DNA of 64,000 nucleotides, taken from positions 558,001 through 622,000 of the forward strand of contig NZ_JABMLK010000001.1 in the NCBI RefSeq assembly GCF_013394855.1. The letters run 5' to 3'. Both the position numbers and the translations under genes were made by a program. The notes beneath the pieces are model-generated. The model worked only from the letters and a program-made list of their open reading frames with translations, did not search any database and was not told where the DNA came from. Every line of letters starts with the position of its first letter. Position 1 is the stretch's first letter. Positions 20,886 to 30,643 of the stretch are shown one piece after another. The DNA is from Limnobaculum xujianqingii. Its GTDB lineage: Bacteria; Pseudomonadota; Gammaproteobacteria; Enterobacterales; Enterobacteriaceae.

Positions 20886-22220
20886 TTAGCGGCTTTTGGG
20901 TTTTGCTGATGCTTCCGGCAAACGAGCAAGATAACGCCCAATAAACAGGGCACAAAGTAACATTCCGGCAAGAAATATAACTAAGCCAGTCCAGCCATAG
21001 TTATGCCAGAAAAATCCACCTAAGGTCCCCGCAATGCTGGAACCTACATAATAGAAAAATAGATACAGAGCTGATGCCTGACCTTTGGCCCGCTTAGCCC
21101 GATGGCCAATCCAACTGCTGGCAATCGAATGTGCGGCAAAAAAACCAGGGGTAAAGATCAACATACCAATAAAGATAAGCCAGATTGATGAAAACAGGCT
21201 AATGCATAACCCTAATAACATCAGTGCGACAGAACAGATAAATACCGGACCACGACCATACTTCACGCTCAATGAGCCTGCTTTAGGGGAGCTAAGCGTA
21301 CCGGTCAGGTAAACCAGTGACAGCAGGCCAATAAATGCCTGGCTAATATTGTAAGGAGGCTCCATCAGGCGATAGCCGATGTAGTTAAATAACGTAACAA
21401 AGGAGCCCATTAATAAAAACCCCTCTGCAAATAGCAGAGGCAGACCACGATCGTGCCAGTGTAAGTGAAAGTTTATTAATAAGGTTCGCGGGCGCAGGGA
21501 GGAGGCGCGAAAATGACTTGAAGGGGGTAATATCCGCCAAAAAACAATCGCAGCGATCAGGGCAATACAGCCGATGCTACCCAGCGTAATACGCCATGAA
21601 AACAAGTCGGTCATTACGCCGCTGATAAGCCGTCCACTCATACCACCAATCGAATTACCGCTGATATACAAACCCATAGCGAAAGCGACAAACATTGGGT
21701 CAATTTCTTCGCTAAGATAGGTCATTGCAACCGCGGCTACACCGCTTAATGCCAGGCCAACCAGTGCCCGCATGATCAAAATACCGTGCCAACTGGTGGT
21801 TAATGAGCTGGCAATGGTTAGCGTTGCTGCCAGCATTAACGCAACAACCATCACCGGTTTACGACCTACAGCATCAGAAATCGGACCGGTGAACAACAAA
21901 CCTACTGCTAGCATGGCAGTTGAAACCGACAACGATAAGCTACTGCTGGCAGGTGAAATACCAAAATCTTGGGAGAGTATGGGCAAAATAGGTTGAACAC
22001 AATAAAGCAAGGCAAAGGTAGCCAGACCAGCTGAAAACATTGCCGCCGTTACCTTCATAAAATCAGTGGTTCCTCTGACAATAAAAGGAGAACGGGAACG
22101 CGACATTTTTGCTTTAATAACAGGATAGGAAACCGGTAAGGTGTTCAAGTCAGGTTCGGGGGCTGCCTCATCGGTAGAGGTCTCTGCCGGATTTGCCTGT
22201 TCGGGCTTATGCTGTGCCAC
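20886..22220 (-). CDS. ynfM: MFS transporter YnfM
   Basis: This is an inner-membrane transporter of the major facilitator superfamily; the substrate is not established (arabinose and drug efflux have been suggested for relatives). The 444 residues contain 12 hydrophobic segments. The region FSAGLATFALLYCVQPILP and the GRKPVM loop-2/3 signature are nearly identical to E. coli YnfM. The N-terminus is about 25 residues longer than E. coli and rich in Glu and Pro, so a later start cannot be excluded. Confidence 0.9.
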   Translation of the reverse strand: MAQHKPEQANPAETSTDEAAPEPDLNTLPVSYPVIKAKMSRSRSPFIVRGTTDFMKVTAAMFSAGLATFALLYCVQPILPILSQDFGISPASSSLSLSVSTAMLAVGLLFTGPISDAVGRKPVMVVALMLAATLTIASSLTTSWHGILIMRALVGLALSGVAAVAMTYLSEEIDPMFVAFAMGLYISGNSIGGMSGRLISGVMTDLFSWRITLGSIGCIALIAAIVFWRILPPSSHFRASSLRPRTLLINFHLHWHDRGLPLLFAEGFLLMGSFVTLFNYIGYRLMEPPYNISQAFIGLLSLVYLTGTLSSPKAGSLSVKYGRGPVFICSVALMLLGLCISLFSSIWLIFIGMLIFTPGFFAAHSIASSWIGHRAKRAKGQASALYLFFYYVGSSIAGTLGGFFWHNYGWTGLVIFLAGMLLCALFIGRYLARLPEASAKPKSR

Positions 22221-22552
22221 GATGATTCCTCAGCCATAACTGGCAATAATCAGGAAATTAAAACTATACGTTGGTGACAAATATTATCTGGTAAACGATA
22301 ATCGAAATCCATCTACGATATTAGCCGGAAAATGCCAATTTTATTGCTGTCATCATCGCAGGTTGAATAAATAAGAACCAATTAGTAGCAAACAATGCTT
22401 TAAATGATAGAAATATAAACGGATCCTGTTAATCTGCCTGACGTCTTCGGTTAAATCGTATTGATTTTATTATATATTGCAACACATATAATTTCCGATA
22501 ACCGGGTAAAATATTCTAAAAGATTTAATCAGCTGTATTCAGAGGCAATAAC
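22221..22552. other. ynfM-mlc divergent intergenic region
   Basis: 332 bp with no gene. TATAAT at 22487-22492 is a good -10 candidate for mlc, about 60 bp before its start. An upstream TTGATT has 20-bp spacing, which is poor. No Mlc or CRP operator was clear. Confidence 0.4.
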
Positions 22553-23770
22553 GTGAATAGAGAAGGGCAGCCGGGCCATATTGACCACATCAAGCAGACT
22601 AACACTGGCGCGGTATATCGACTTATCGACCAGTATGGTCCGGTATCACGTATTGATTTGTCTAAACTCTCCCATCTGGCACCTGCCAGCATCACTAAAA
22701 TCGTTCGTGAACTGTATGATGCCCATTTAGTTAAAGAGACCGAATTCAGTGAAGCTGGTAGTCGCGGGCGTCCGGCAGTAGGTGTCGAACTGGATACTCA
22801 GGCATGGCATTATTTAAGTTGTCGTGTTCATTATGGTTACCTGACGCTGGCGTTAAGAGACTTAAGCAATCAGCTGATTATTGAAGAACAGATTGATTTT
22901 CCGATTGATAAAAACAGCTCTTGGTTAGAACGTTTTATTTATCAAATTGAATCCTTCTTTACCCGTCATCAGAAACTGCTGGAGCGGTTGACCGCTATTG
23001 CTATCACTATGCCTGGCATCATTGATGCTACAGCTGGCATGGTATACAAAATGCCATTCTACAATGAAGAGAATGTCCCATTAGGGCCAATGCTTAGTAA
23101 AAGAACAGGCTTACCGGTGTATGTTCAACAGGATGTTTCTGCCTGGGCTATCAGTGAAGCGCTGTATGGTGCAGCATTTGGCTGTCAGAATGTCATTCAA
23201 ATAGTTATTGATGATGTAGTCGGTGCCTCGGTTATTAGCGATGGTAGGATTCTTCATGCTGACTCCAGCCGTCGAATTGAGATAGGGCATACTCAGGTAG
23301 ATCCAAAGGGGAAGGCGTGCTATTGCGGCAATCATGGTTGTCTGGAAACCATCGCCAGCATGAGCAATATACTGGAGAGAACACGACAGTTGTTGCCTTC
23401 TTATCCTGACTCTATGCTTAACTACTCACCAGTTACCATCGAGAATTTGTGTGATGCCGCCAATAAAGGCGATCGGTTAGCCAAAGAGATCATCTGTTAT
23501 GTTGGAGAAAGCGTCGGACATATTGCCGCGGTAATGGTCAATATCTTCAATCCGGAAAAGATTATCGTTGGTTCGCCGTTGAATGCGTCTTCTGGCACGC
23601 TCTATCCAGCTATAGAAAAATGTATTCATCAACAGTCCCTGCCACAATACCGTGCAGATATTCGCATTGCCCCAACTCACTTTGTCAATGTAGGAACCAT
23701 GCCCGGAGCAGCTCTGGTGAAGATGGCTTTATACAATGGCTCTCTGCTGGTTAAGCTTCTTCAGGGATAA
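22553..23770 (+). CDS. mlc: Sugar metabolism repressor Mlc (DgsA)
   Basis: Mlc is a ROK-family repressor of PTS glucose and related genes; it is sequestered by the dephosphorylated glucose permease. The 405 residues have an N-terminal winged helix (ISRIDLSKL...SITKIVREL-like, residues about 30-60) and a C-terminal ROK domain with the zinc motif CYCGNHGCLE. The start is GTG, with GAGGCAATAAC upstream. The N-terminal GQPGHIDHIKQTN matches E. coli Mlc. It precedes ynfK, as in E. coli. Confidence 0.95.
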   Translation: MNREGQPGHIDHIKQTNTGAVYRLIDQYGPVSRIDLSKLSHLAPASITKIVRELYDAHLVKETEFSEAGSRGRPAVGVELDTQAWHYLSCRVHYGYLTLALRDLSNQLIIEEQIDFPIDKNSSWLERFIYQIESFFTRHQKLLERLTAIAITMPGIIDATAGMVYKMPFYNEENVPLGPMLSKRTGLPVYVQQDVSAWAISEALYGAAFGCQNVIQIVIDDVVGASVISDGRILHADSSRRIEIGHTQVDPKGKACYCGNHGCLETIASMSNILERTRQLLPSYPDSMLNYSPVTIENLCDAANKGDRLAKEIICYVGESVGHIAAVMVNIFNPEKIIVGSPLNASSGTLYPAIEKCIHQQSLPQYRADIRIAPTHFVNVGTMPGAALVKMALYNGSLLVKLLQG

Positions 23771-24030
23771 TCTGCTTAAAATACCTGAACTTCCGTTATT
23801 TACCTCTAAATAAGTATAACGCTTTGTTTTCTAAAAAAGATATCAGCTGTTTTAGCAAATCTTGAGCTAACGCAATCTATTCAATCTGCCCTTAGCCTAG
23901 ACTTTTGATCCTGAGAGGAATATCACTGCTTATGAATTCAATTATATATTTGTTGCTTATTCCGTTTTAGCAACCCGGCATTTGATAAGAATCAATCATT
24001 TATTTAGAAGGTTTCGGAGCAATAACTTTT

Positions 24031-24702
24031 ATGCCGAATCGATTTTTTGTAACAGGTACTTGTACTGAAGTGGGCAAAACCGTTATTTCACGGGCCCTGT
24101 TGCAATCATTCATTAAACAAGGCAAGCGTGCAGTAGGGTATAAACCTATTGCGATTGCCTCTCACATTACTGATGAAGGTATCAGGAATCATGACGCCAT
24201 GATCCTCCAGTCCTCTTCATCTATTAGTGTTTCTTATGATGAAGTTAATCCGGTGCTCATTGAAGATCATGCTGCATTAACTTATAGCGACAGCCCAATG
24301 GATTATGCCCGTCTTTCTCGAGGGTTAAAGCATCTTCAAGCTCAGTCCGATGCGGTAATTGTTGAGGGTACTGGTGGTTGGCGTTTTCTGTTTAACGGCA
24401 TGCGTCCTGTTTCTGATTGGGTAATTGAAGAAAAACTTCCGGTAATTTTAGTGGTAGGTATTCAGCTTGGCTGTATTAACCATGCAATTCTGACAGCAGA
24501 AGCCATCGCTCATGATGGATTGAACATCGCCGGATGGGTAGCAAACCGGATCAATCCAGGTTTAGCTTATTACGCTGAAACTATTGAGGCACTTAAACAG
24601 AACATTCCTGCCCCCCTGATTGGTGAACTGCCATATCTCTCCCGACCAGAAGAACGGGACTTAACCAGTTTTATCGATCTTAGCCGCATAAAAAACAGCT
24701 GA
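24031..24702 (+). CDS. ynfK: Dethiobiotin synthetase paralogue YnfK (BioD2)
   Basis: This belongs to the ATP-dependent carboxylase family that closes the ureido ring of dethiobiotin. The paralogue BioD2 is usually unlinked to the bio operon, as here. The 223 residues show the P-loop GTCTEVGKT (9-17), the VEGTGGW motif and the conserved C-terminal base-binding region. Linkage to mlc matches E. coli ynfK. It could be a backup for BioD or act on a related substrate; the sequence cannot tell. Confidence 0.92.
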   Translation: MPNRFFVTGTCTEVGKTVISRALLQSFIKQGKRAVGYKPIAIASHITDEGIRNHDAMILQSSSSISVSYDEVNPVLIEDHAALTYSDSPMDYARLSRGLKHLQAQSDAVIVEGTGGWRFLFNGMRPVSDWVIEEKLPVILVVGIQLGCINHAILTAEAIAHDGLNIAGWVANRINPGLAYYAETIEALKQNIPAPLIGELPYLSRPEERDLTSFIDLSRIKNS

Positions 24703-24827
24703 TATTGCATTGCCGTCATCTGATTAATCAACGATGATGGAAATGTGAGACAGAAATCGAGTCCTCTCCTTTTGGCTGTCCATAAGCCAAAAGGTTTCTT
24801 ATATACAAACAGGTAAGGGGAAATGTA

Positions 24828-25574
24828 ATGGTTGTTTTTGTTACCGGTGCATCTGCAGGGTTTGGTCAGGCTATCGTTAGAAAATTTGTTAGCCAGGGGC
24901 ACTATGTAATTGGTGTAGCGCGTCGAGCAGAGCGTCTTCAGCAGCTAAAAAATGAATTGGGTGATAAATTTCTTCCCGTTGAGCTGGACGTTTGCGATCG
25001 CGAAAAACTACTGGCCACCCTAAAAACGCTACCGGCTGCGTTTAAAGATATTGATCTGTTGGTGAACAATGCGGGCCTGGCTTTAGGTTTAGAACCAGCC
25101 AATAAAGCAGACTTCAGTGACTGGACCACCATGATTAACACCAACGTGACGGCACTGGCATCAGTTACTCATGCAATTTTACCGCAAATGGTTGAACAGA
25201 ACCGTGGCCACGTCATTAACATTGGTTCAATTGCCGGAACATACCCATATCCGGGCGGAAACGTATATGGCGCCACTAAAGCTTTTGTGAAGCAGTTTAG
25301 TCTTAACCTGAGAGCCGATCTGGCGGGTACCGCTATTCGTGTGACGGATGTTGAACCGGGACTATGTGGGACTACTGAATTTTCCAATGTGCGTTTTAAA
25401 GGGGATGATGCGAAAGCCGCAGGTCTGTATGAAAATGTGCAGCCATTAACCGCTACTGACATCGCCGAAACGGTATTCTGGATCGCTACTCAGCCAGCCC
25501 ATGTAAACGTTAACCGCATTGAGCTGATGCCAGTGGCACAAAGCTTCTCGCCGTTGAAAGTTACTAAAGATTAA
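24828..25574 (+). CDS. ydfG: NADP-dependent 3-hydroxy acid dehydrogenase YdfG
   Basis: This short-chain dehydrogenase oxidises L-allo-threonine, serine and 3-hydroxy acids and also reduces malonic semialdehyde. The 248 residues match E. coli (248). Nucleotide motif TGASAGFG lies at residues 6-13, NNAG near 80-83, catalytic Ser134, Tyr147 and Lys151 (YGATK). AAGGGG lies shortly before the ATG. It is followed by a strong terminator. Confidence 0.96.
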   Translation: MVVFVTGASAGFGQAIVRKFVSQGHYVIGVARRAERLQQLKNELGDKFLPVELDVCDREKLLATLKTLPAAFKDIDLLVNNAGLALGLEPANKADFSDWTTMINTNVTALASVTHAILPQMVEQNRGHVINIGSIAGTYPYPGGNVYGATKAFVKQFSLNLRADLAGTAIRVTDVEPGLCGTTEFSNVRFKGDDAKAAGLYENVQPLTATDIAETVFWIATQPAHVNVNRIELMPVAQSFSPLKVTKD

Positions 25575-25590
25575 TCAGTAAATAACAAGA

Positions 25591-25616
25591 AAAAAGCGCC
25601 GGTATGGCGCTTTTTT
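25591..25616. terminator. Terminator between ydfG and osmV
   Basis: AAAAAGCGCC-GGTA-TGGCGCTTTTTT has T-tracts on both strands, so it can end ydfG and the convergent osm operon. Confidence 0.93.
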
Positions 25617-25647
25617 AAATCTCATTCTGGTGACAATGTCACTTATC

Positions 25648-26784
25648 TTAAGCAGAAATCTTACGTCGGGTACGTCCGGAGCTCAAGTAGCTGGCAATAT
25701 AATCCTGAGAGATCTCACCGCTGTAACGTCCTTCTTCATCCACAATTGGCATCCACACCAGGTTGTGTTCATAAAGTTTAGACAAGACTACCCGAAGATT
25801 ATCTTCCGCCCGGGCGGTAATGGTGATCGGGTGAGTTAATTCACCACACAAACCTTCAGCCCCACGGGCTTCCCGACGCTTGATAAAGCCCAGTGGTTTT
25901 TCATCATCATTGACCACAATGATAGAACGCATATCATTGTCATCCATAATGGTGAATGCCTCACTTAATGGCGTAGAGCGGCGAACAGTTAATGTTTCTT
26001 GCATATCAGTAACGTCACCGGCCTGAACTAACAGCAGGCGTTTTAAGGTACGATCCTGACCAACGAATGAACCAACAAACTCATCAGAAGGTTTAGCCAG
26101 TAATTCATCCGGCGTGGCGCATTGAACAATTTTTCCCTGACGGAAGATAGCGATACGATCGCCAAGTTTCAGTGCTTCATCAATATCATGGCTTACTAAT
26201 ATGACGGTTTTTTTCAGCTTACGTTGCATCTCCTGGAACTCATTTTGGATCGACTCACGGTTAATCGGGTCAACGGCACCAAAAGGTTCATCCATCAGCA
26301 ATACCGGAGGATCCGCAGCCAGAGCACGAATAACACCGATACGCTGTTGCTGACCACCTGACATCTCTTTTGGATAGCGTTTCAGGAAACGATTTGGATC
26401 AAGCGCTACCATATCCATTAGTTCACGGGCTCGTTCTTTACACGCCTTTTTATCCCAGCCTAACATGCGTGGCACGATAGTAATGTTTTCTTCAATGGTC
26501 ATATTAGGGAACAGACCAATCTGTTGAATTACATAACCGATTTTGCGGCGCAGGGTAACGGTATCCAGGCCAGAGGTATCTTCGCCATTAATCAGAATAC
26601 GACCACTGCTAGGGGTAATCAGGCGATTGATCATCTTCAGAGTGGTAGTTTTACCACAACCAGATGGTCCTAACAGGACACACATTTCACCGGCAGGGAC
26701 ATGTAAATCAATGTTATCAACGGCGTTAAACGCTTTACCACTTTTCTGTTTAAATTGTTTTGTCAGATTTTCTAATTTAATCAT
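25648..26784 (-). CDS. osmV: Osmoprotectant ABC transporter ATPase OsmV
   Basis: This is the ATP-binding subunit of the OsmU-type glycine betaine/choline-O-sulfate importer. The 378 residues contain Walker A GPSGCGKTTT, signature MSGGQQQR, Walker B VLLMDEPFG, and two C-terminal CBS domains (about residues 250-370), which in this family sense ionic strength or nucleotide. It is the distal gene of osmYXWV and overlaps osmW by one base. Salmonella OsmV is the closest recognised relative. Confidence 0.93.
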   Translation of the reverse strand: MIKLENLTKQFKQKSGKAFNAVDNIDLHVPAGEMCVLLGPSGCGKTTTLKMINRLITPSSGRILINGEDTSGLDTVTLRRKIGYVIQQIGLFPNMTIEENITIVPRMLGWDKKACKERARELMDMVALDPNRFLKRYPKEMSGGQQQRIGVIRALAADPPVLLMDEPFGAVDPINRESIQNEFQEMQRKLKKTVILVSHDIDEALKLGDRIAIFRQGKIVQCATPDELLAKPSDEFVGSFVGQDRTLKRLLLVQAGDVTDMQETLTVRRSTPLSEAFTIMDDNDMRSIIVVNDDEKPLGFIKRREARGAEGLCGELTHPITITARAEDNLRVVLSKLYEHNLVWMPIVDEEGRYSGEISQDYIASYLSSGRTRRKISA

Positions 26785-27434
26785 TATCGAATTCCTTTAG
26801 GCGTCAGGGCAATTTGTAAACGGTGTAATAACCAGTCCATCGCGATCGCCAACAGGCTGATCATAACTGCGCCGGCAATTAACAAACGCGGGTCGCTTCG
26901 ACTGATGCCATGCAATAACAGCAGGCCTAATCCACCGGCGCCAATAACAGCTGCAATAGCCATAACACCGATATTCATTACAACTGCGGTGCGTACACCA
27001 CCAAAAATCACAGGCAAAGACATGGGAATTTCAACCCAACGCAAACGTTGCCAGAATGTCATGCCAATTCCACGGCCAGCTTCTCTCAGCCCGCCGGGCA
27101 AATTACTCAGCGCAATATGGGTATTACGCACTATAGGTAACAAAGAGTATAAAAATACTGCTGTTACCGCAGGAACAAAGCCAATCCCCTGACCAATAAT
27201 AGAGAAGATTGGAATCATCAGGCCAAACAACGCGATAGAAGGGATGGTTAATACCACCGTCGCCAGGCTAAGTACTGGTGTTGCTAACCATTTATAACGC
27301 ACAATTAAAATGCCAAGGGGGACACCGATAATAATTGCCAGACCAACGGCAATACTTACCAGAAGCATATGTTGTGAGGTTAAACCTGCGATATAACCAG
27401 CGTCTTGCCACATATAGGAAAGGGTTTCCATCAT
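26784..27434 (-). CDS. osmW: Osmoprotectant ABC transporter permease OsmW
   Basis: This is an inner-membrane permease with the BPD_transp_1 fold. The 216 residues show about five or six transmembrane helices and the EAA-type loop (REAGRGIGMTFWQRLRWVEIPMSLP) that contacts the ATPase. The stop overlaps the osmV start by one base, and osmX lies 7 bp upstream, so all are one transcript. Confidence 0.92.
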   Translation of the reverse strand: MMETLSYMWQDAGYIAGLTSQHMLLVSIAVGLAIIIGVPLGILIVRYKWLATPVLSLATVVLTIPSIALFGLMIPIFSIIGQGIGFVPAVTAVFLYSLLPIVRNTHIALSNLPGGLREAGRGIGMTFWQRLRWVEIPMSLPVIFGGVRTAVVMNIGVMAIAAVIGAGGLGLLLLHGISRSDPRLLIAGAVMISLLAIAMDWLLHRLQIALTPKGIR

Positions 27435-27441
27435 TGCCTCC

Positions 27442-28371
27442 TTAAAGCAAACCGTTATCTTTTAAGAATTGAGTGGCAACCCGTTCAGCAGATTGGTGTT
27501 CAACATCTACTTTGGCATTCAGGGCCGAGATAACATCATTATCTAACAGGCGGGACAGGGTATTCAGCGCGTCCGCCAGCTCTGGCGTGGCATTCAGTAC
27601 TTCTTCACGAACGGTAGGAGTGACAGCGTAACTTGGGAAGAAACCTTTATCATCTTCAAGTACTTTCAGATCAAAGCCATTAACTCGTCCATCAGTGGTA
27701 TAAATCAGACCAGCATCAACAAAACCATCACGAATAGCGTTATAGACCAAACCTGGATCCATCTGGCGGATCTGTGGGCGTTCCAGATTCAACTGATAAG
27801 TATCCTGCATGGGTTTCAAACCATCAGAACGATTAACAAACTCAGGATCGAAAGCTACCATCCAGTTATGTTTGGCATCAGTTTTCTGGATTTGAGTAAT
27901 GCGATCAACCAGTTGTGAAAGGGTACTGATATTTTCTTTTTCAGCTCTGGTCCGTTGCATAGCAAAAGCGTAGGTATTATTCATTTTTGCTGGTTCTAAC
28001 CAGACAATACCTTGTTTAGCGTCCAGTTTTTTTACTGTGTTATAGGTCTCTTCACTCGACATCGATTCATGGATATGGTTATAAACAATCAGTGAAGTAC
28101 CGGTATATTCCCAGGCGATATCTACCTGCTTATTCAGCATCGCGTTTCGAATAATGGTAGAAGCGAGGTCTGTTTTAGGGGTAACGTCAATACCTTTAGT
28201 TGCCAGATATTGAACAGTAATAGCAGAAAGAATGTGCTGTTCAGTGAAGTTTTTACTTGCCAGCACTAATGGGGCCGCATGAGCGGTGACGCTGGTTAAT
28301 AACAGTGCACTTAATACACTGAACTTCACCGTTCGTCCCCATTGTTGGTATCGTTGTTTTAATTTAATCAT
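27442..28371 (-). CDS. osmX: Osmoprotectant-binding periplasmic protein OsmX
   Basis: This substrate-binding protein of the OpuAC/ProX class captures betaine-like osmolytes. The 309 residues begin with a signal peptide (hydrophobic core [16 protein letters not shown], cleavage about residue 32). The mature protein starts [13 protein letters not shown], typical of the family, and has several Trp and Tyr residues suited to cation-pi binding. Exact ligand preference is unknown. Confidence 0.92.
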   Translation of the reverse strand: MIKLKQRYQQWGRTVKFSVLSALLLTSVTAHAAPLVLASKNFTEQHILSAITVQYLATKGIDVTPKTDLASTIIRNAMLNKQVDIAWEYTGTSLIVYNHIHESMSSEETYNTVKKLDAKQGIVWLEPAKMNNTYAFAMQRTRAEKENISTLSQLVDRITQIQKTDAKHNWMVAFDPEFVNRSDGLKPMQDTYQLNLERPQIRQMDPGLVYNAIRDGFVDAGLIYTTDGRVNGFDLKVLEDDKGFFPSYAVTPTVREEVLNATPELADALNTLSRLLDNDVISALNAKVDVEHQSAERVATQFLKDNGLL

Positions 28372-28404
28372 AATTATCCAAATCTGTTGTGGTATGTATC
28401 TGAT

Positions 28405-29121
28405 TTACTTCACCAGTTGTGGGCTCAGCACATAGCTAAGACCGGCAAGAATGGTATCCAGTGCTAAAGCGATAATGGCGGTTGCTGCAGCGCCAAGAAT
28501 TAACAATGGGAAGTTGTTCAGATAAATTCCGGGGAAAATCAATTCACCAAAACTACTGGCACCAATCAGGAAGGTTAATGGTACCGTCCCCACATTGATG
28601 GCAGCAGAAACGCGAACCCCGGACATAATCACAGGTAAAGCATTGGGTAATTCCACTTTCATTAAGCGCTGCATGGGTGTCATGCCGATACTGTTGGCTG
28701 CTTCAATTAATGAAGGTGGAATCGAACGAAGTCCTGAATAGGTGTTACGAACAATAGGTAACAGTGATGCAAGGAAAAGGGCAAAGATAGCCGGTTTATC
28801 ACCGATACCCACCACAACCATGGCCAACGCCAGTACTGCTAATGGTGGTAATGTATTACCTACATTAAACACTTGCATAGCCGACTCAGCCCAACGATGA
28901 GCAAAAGGGCGACTTAGCAATACACCACTTGGCAAACCAACAATCAGCGCCAGGAACATGGAACATCCGACAAGAAACATATGTTGCTTACCAAGATAGG
29001 TCAGATCCTCAGCGTGAAGCTTCAGCGTATCCATACCAATGCCGTAAATCAGTAGGGCAAGCACCGCTATAAACAGCAGGCCTCCTATCATGATGCGTCT
29101 TAGTAACGCGGATTTATGCAT
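28405..29121 (-). CDS. osmY: Osmoprotectant ABC transporter permease OsmY (OsmU system)
   Basis: This is the second permease subunit and the first gene of the operon. The 238 residues carry about six transmembrane helices and an EAA loop (EAANSIGMTPMQRLMKVELP). It is not the unrelated periplasmic protein also called OsmY in E. coli. GGGGGA precedes the ATG. Induction by osmotic stress is expected from relatives but no promoter element was identified. Confidence 0.9.
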   Translation of the reverse strand: MHKSALLRRIMIGGLLFIAVLALLIYGIGMDTLKLHAEDLTYLGKQHMFLVGCSMFLALIVGLPSGVLLSRPFAHRWAESAMQVFNVGNTLPPLAVLALAMVVVGIGDKPAIFALFLASLLPIVRNTYSGLRSIPPSLIEAANSIGMTPMQRLMKVELPNALPVIMSGVRVSAAINVGTVPLTFLIGASSFGELIFPGIYLNNFPLLILGAAATAIIALALDTILAGLSYVLSPQLVK

Positions 29122-29503
29122 ATATTTTATCCCCCAGGATAGAGTTAACTATCAGCCAACAATTCTTCAGGCAACAAAAAATCGTCACTAATAGGTATTA
29201 GCTAAACGAAAATAGAGAAAACATTGAAAATTTCGGAAGTGTTCAGCAAAAAATATTAATTAATGGATTAGAGACAGCATTTCCTCAACTCATCGTACCT
29301 TTAAAGGTATAACATCATGTTTGAGCCAATGCCAAATTATCAGGTGAATTAATTCATATGAAATTAATAGTATTATTCGCTCCAGCCCTTGTTATCACTG
29401 CGTTAGAAGAAATTTAACTTTTTTACAAAAAATAAGTTACACCGTAACAAATAAATTTATTTGTTTATCAATAGATAGCATATAAATAGTGGGGATATTA
29501 GAT
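29122..29503. other. Region upstream of the osm operon
   Basis: About 380 bp of very AT-rich DNA with no credible gene. It must hold the osm promoter. A GTTAC-acc-GTAAC inverted repeat at 29436-29448 is the only symmetrical element noted. Confidence 0.4.
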
Positions 29504-29529
29504 AAAAGCCCTCAAACAGAGGGCTAAAA
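29504..29529 (-). terminator. Terminator of the DUF1161 gene
   Basis: AGCCCTC pairs with GAGGGCT, and on the minus strand the hairpin is followed by TTTTATC. It lies just after the stop at 29546. Confidence 0.85.
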
Positions 29530-29545
29530 CAAGTCGAGAAAAACG

Positions 29546-29887
29546 TTACGGTTGGGTTTGTGGCTGAAGGTCAGGATGTTCAGTATCTTCTACTACAGGC
29601 GTTTTCTCTGAAATACTACTATCAGAGGCAGCAGGGGCCGTTTCTGATGCATGGTGTTTAGCGTATACGATCTTCTGTTTGCCCTGTTCACAATTACCGA
29701 CCACAGTTTCACCGGCTTGTTCTGCCTGTTCAACAGGAACTACGTTCAGTTGGAATCCGGATTCAGGTACACCGTTATTAATAATTTTCTGAGCTATCTC
29801 TGCTTTAATCTCATCACAGGTTGCAGCGAACGTAGCTAATGGGGCTAACAGCATGGTAGCCGTCAATAACAGTAGAGATTTTTTCAT
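29546..29887 (-). CDS. DUF1161-like periplasmic protein
   Basis: The start at 29887 is chosen because AGAGGA precedes the ATG and a signal peptide follows at once (MKKSLLLLTATMLLAPLATFAA). The 113-residue product has a small core domain (TCDEIKAEIAQKIINNGVP...VVGNCEQGKQKIVYAK) with two cysteines likely to form a disulfide, plus an acidic, Pro/Glu-rich tail of about 40 residues. The core resembles E. coli YnfD and other DUF1161 proteins of unknown function. It appears monocistronic. Confidence 0.75.
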   Translation of the reverse strand: MKKSLLLLTATMLLAPLATFAATCDEIKAEIAQKIINNGVPESGFQLNVVPVEQAEQAGETVVGNCEQGKQKIVYAKHHASETAPAASDSSISEKTPVVEDTEHPDLQPQTQP

Positions 29888-30097
29888 CGAGCGTTCCTCT
29901 GGTTGCGTATAACGCATGGGTTATTCGATAGATAGATGACAATAACCTAATTATTCTAGCAGAAATTATCTTTTTAAATTTCTAGCTTCTTCAGGTTTTG
30001 TAAGACATTAGAAATAATAACTCGCCCGGTATAACAGGTGAGTTATTACGATTCTGGAAAGAGAATTATTCGTAGTGCAGTTCAGACAGATAGCACG

Positions 30098-30463
30098 CTA
30101 GTTTTTTGAATTGGATTTAAACAGCGAATAGTTGCGTACAAAAATAACGATACCAAAAACAATGAAGCCAGCCCCCATGATAAATGGAAGGTTTGTCATA
30201 CTGCCATCTTTATAACCAAAATAGGCAAATACCAAACCCATAAAAAGATAGAAAATCGGGGCAATCAGAATGTTTTTCGGTGCAGCCGAATAGACCCGGG
30301 CATTTCTTTGAATAATCGTATTGTAAGTTTCAACTACTTCTTCATGTTTGCCAGCACAAGCTAAACCATGACCCAAATCGTTGGCACATTCAGGGCACAG
30401 GCCCTTATGGCATGCTTTACAAGTACCTATTGCCTGAACATCCTGGTGATTAAAACAACGCAT
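30098..30463 (-). CDS. B-box-type zinc-finger membrane protein
   Basis: The 121 residues start with a zinc-binding cluster (CFNHQDVQAIGTCKACHKG, then CPECANDLGHGLAC) resembling bacterial B-box zinc fingers. Two transmembrane helices follow (about residues 66-82 and 92-110) and the tail is short and basic. GGGGTAAGG precedes the ATG. The function of this family is unknown; the layout suggests a cytosolic metal-binding head on a membrane hairpin. Confidence 0.7.
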   Translation of the reverse strand: MRCFNHQDVQAIGTCKACHKGLCPECANDLGHGLACAGKHEEVVETYNTIIQRNARVYSAAPKNILIAPIFYLFMGLVFAYFGYKDGSMTNLPFIMGAGFIVFGIVIFVRNYSLFKSNSKN

Positions 30464-30592
30464 CCCTTACCCCTATAAAGCCTGATGATTTTTTAATAAC
30501 AGCACTTTACCATCTGGTTAAATCACTGAAAAGGTAATGACTTATAACAGGTGGGAAAATTTGTAGGGATATTGGAATGATAAGACGTCCAA

Positions 30593-30626
30593 AATAATAA
30601 TGCAGCCCACAGGCTGCATTATTTGA
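30593..30626 (-). terminator. tcyP terminator
   Basis: AATAATGCAGCC pairs with GGCTGCATTATT around CACA, with AT-rich flanks, 18 bp beyond the tcyP stop. Confidence 0.88.
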
Positions 30627-30643
30627 CTCAGATAAGTTTGAGA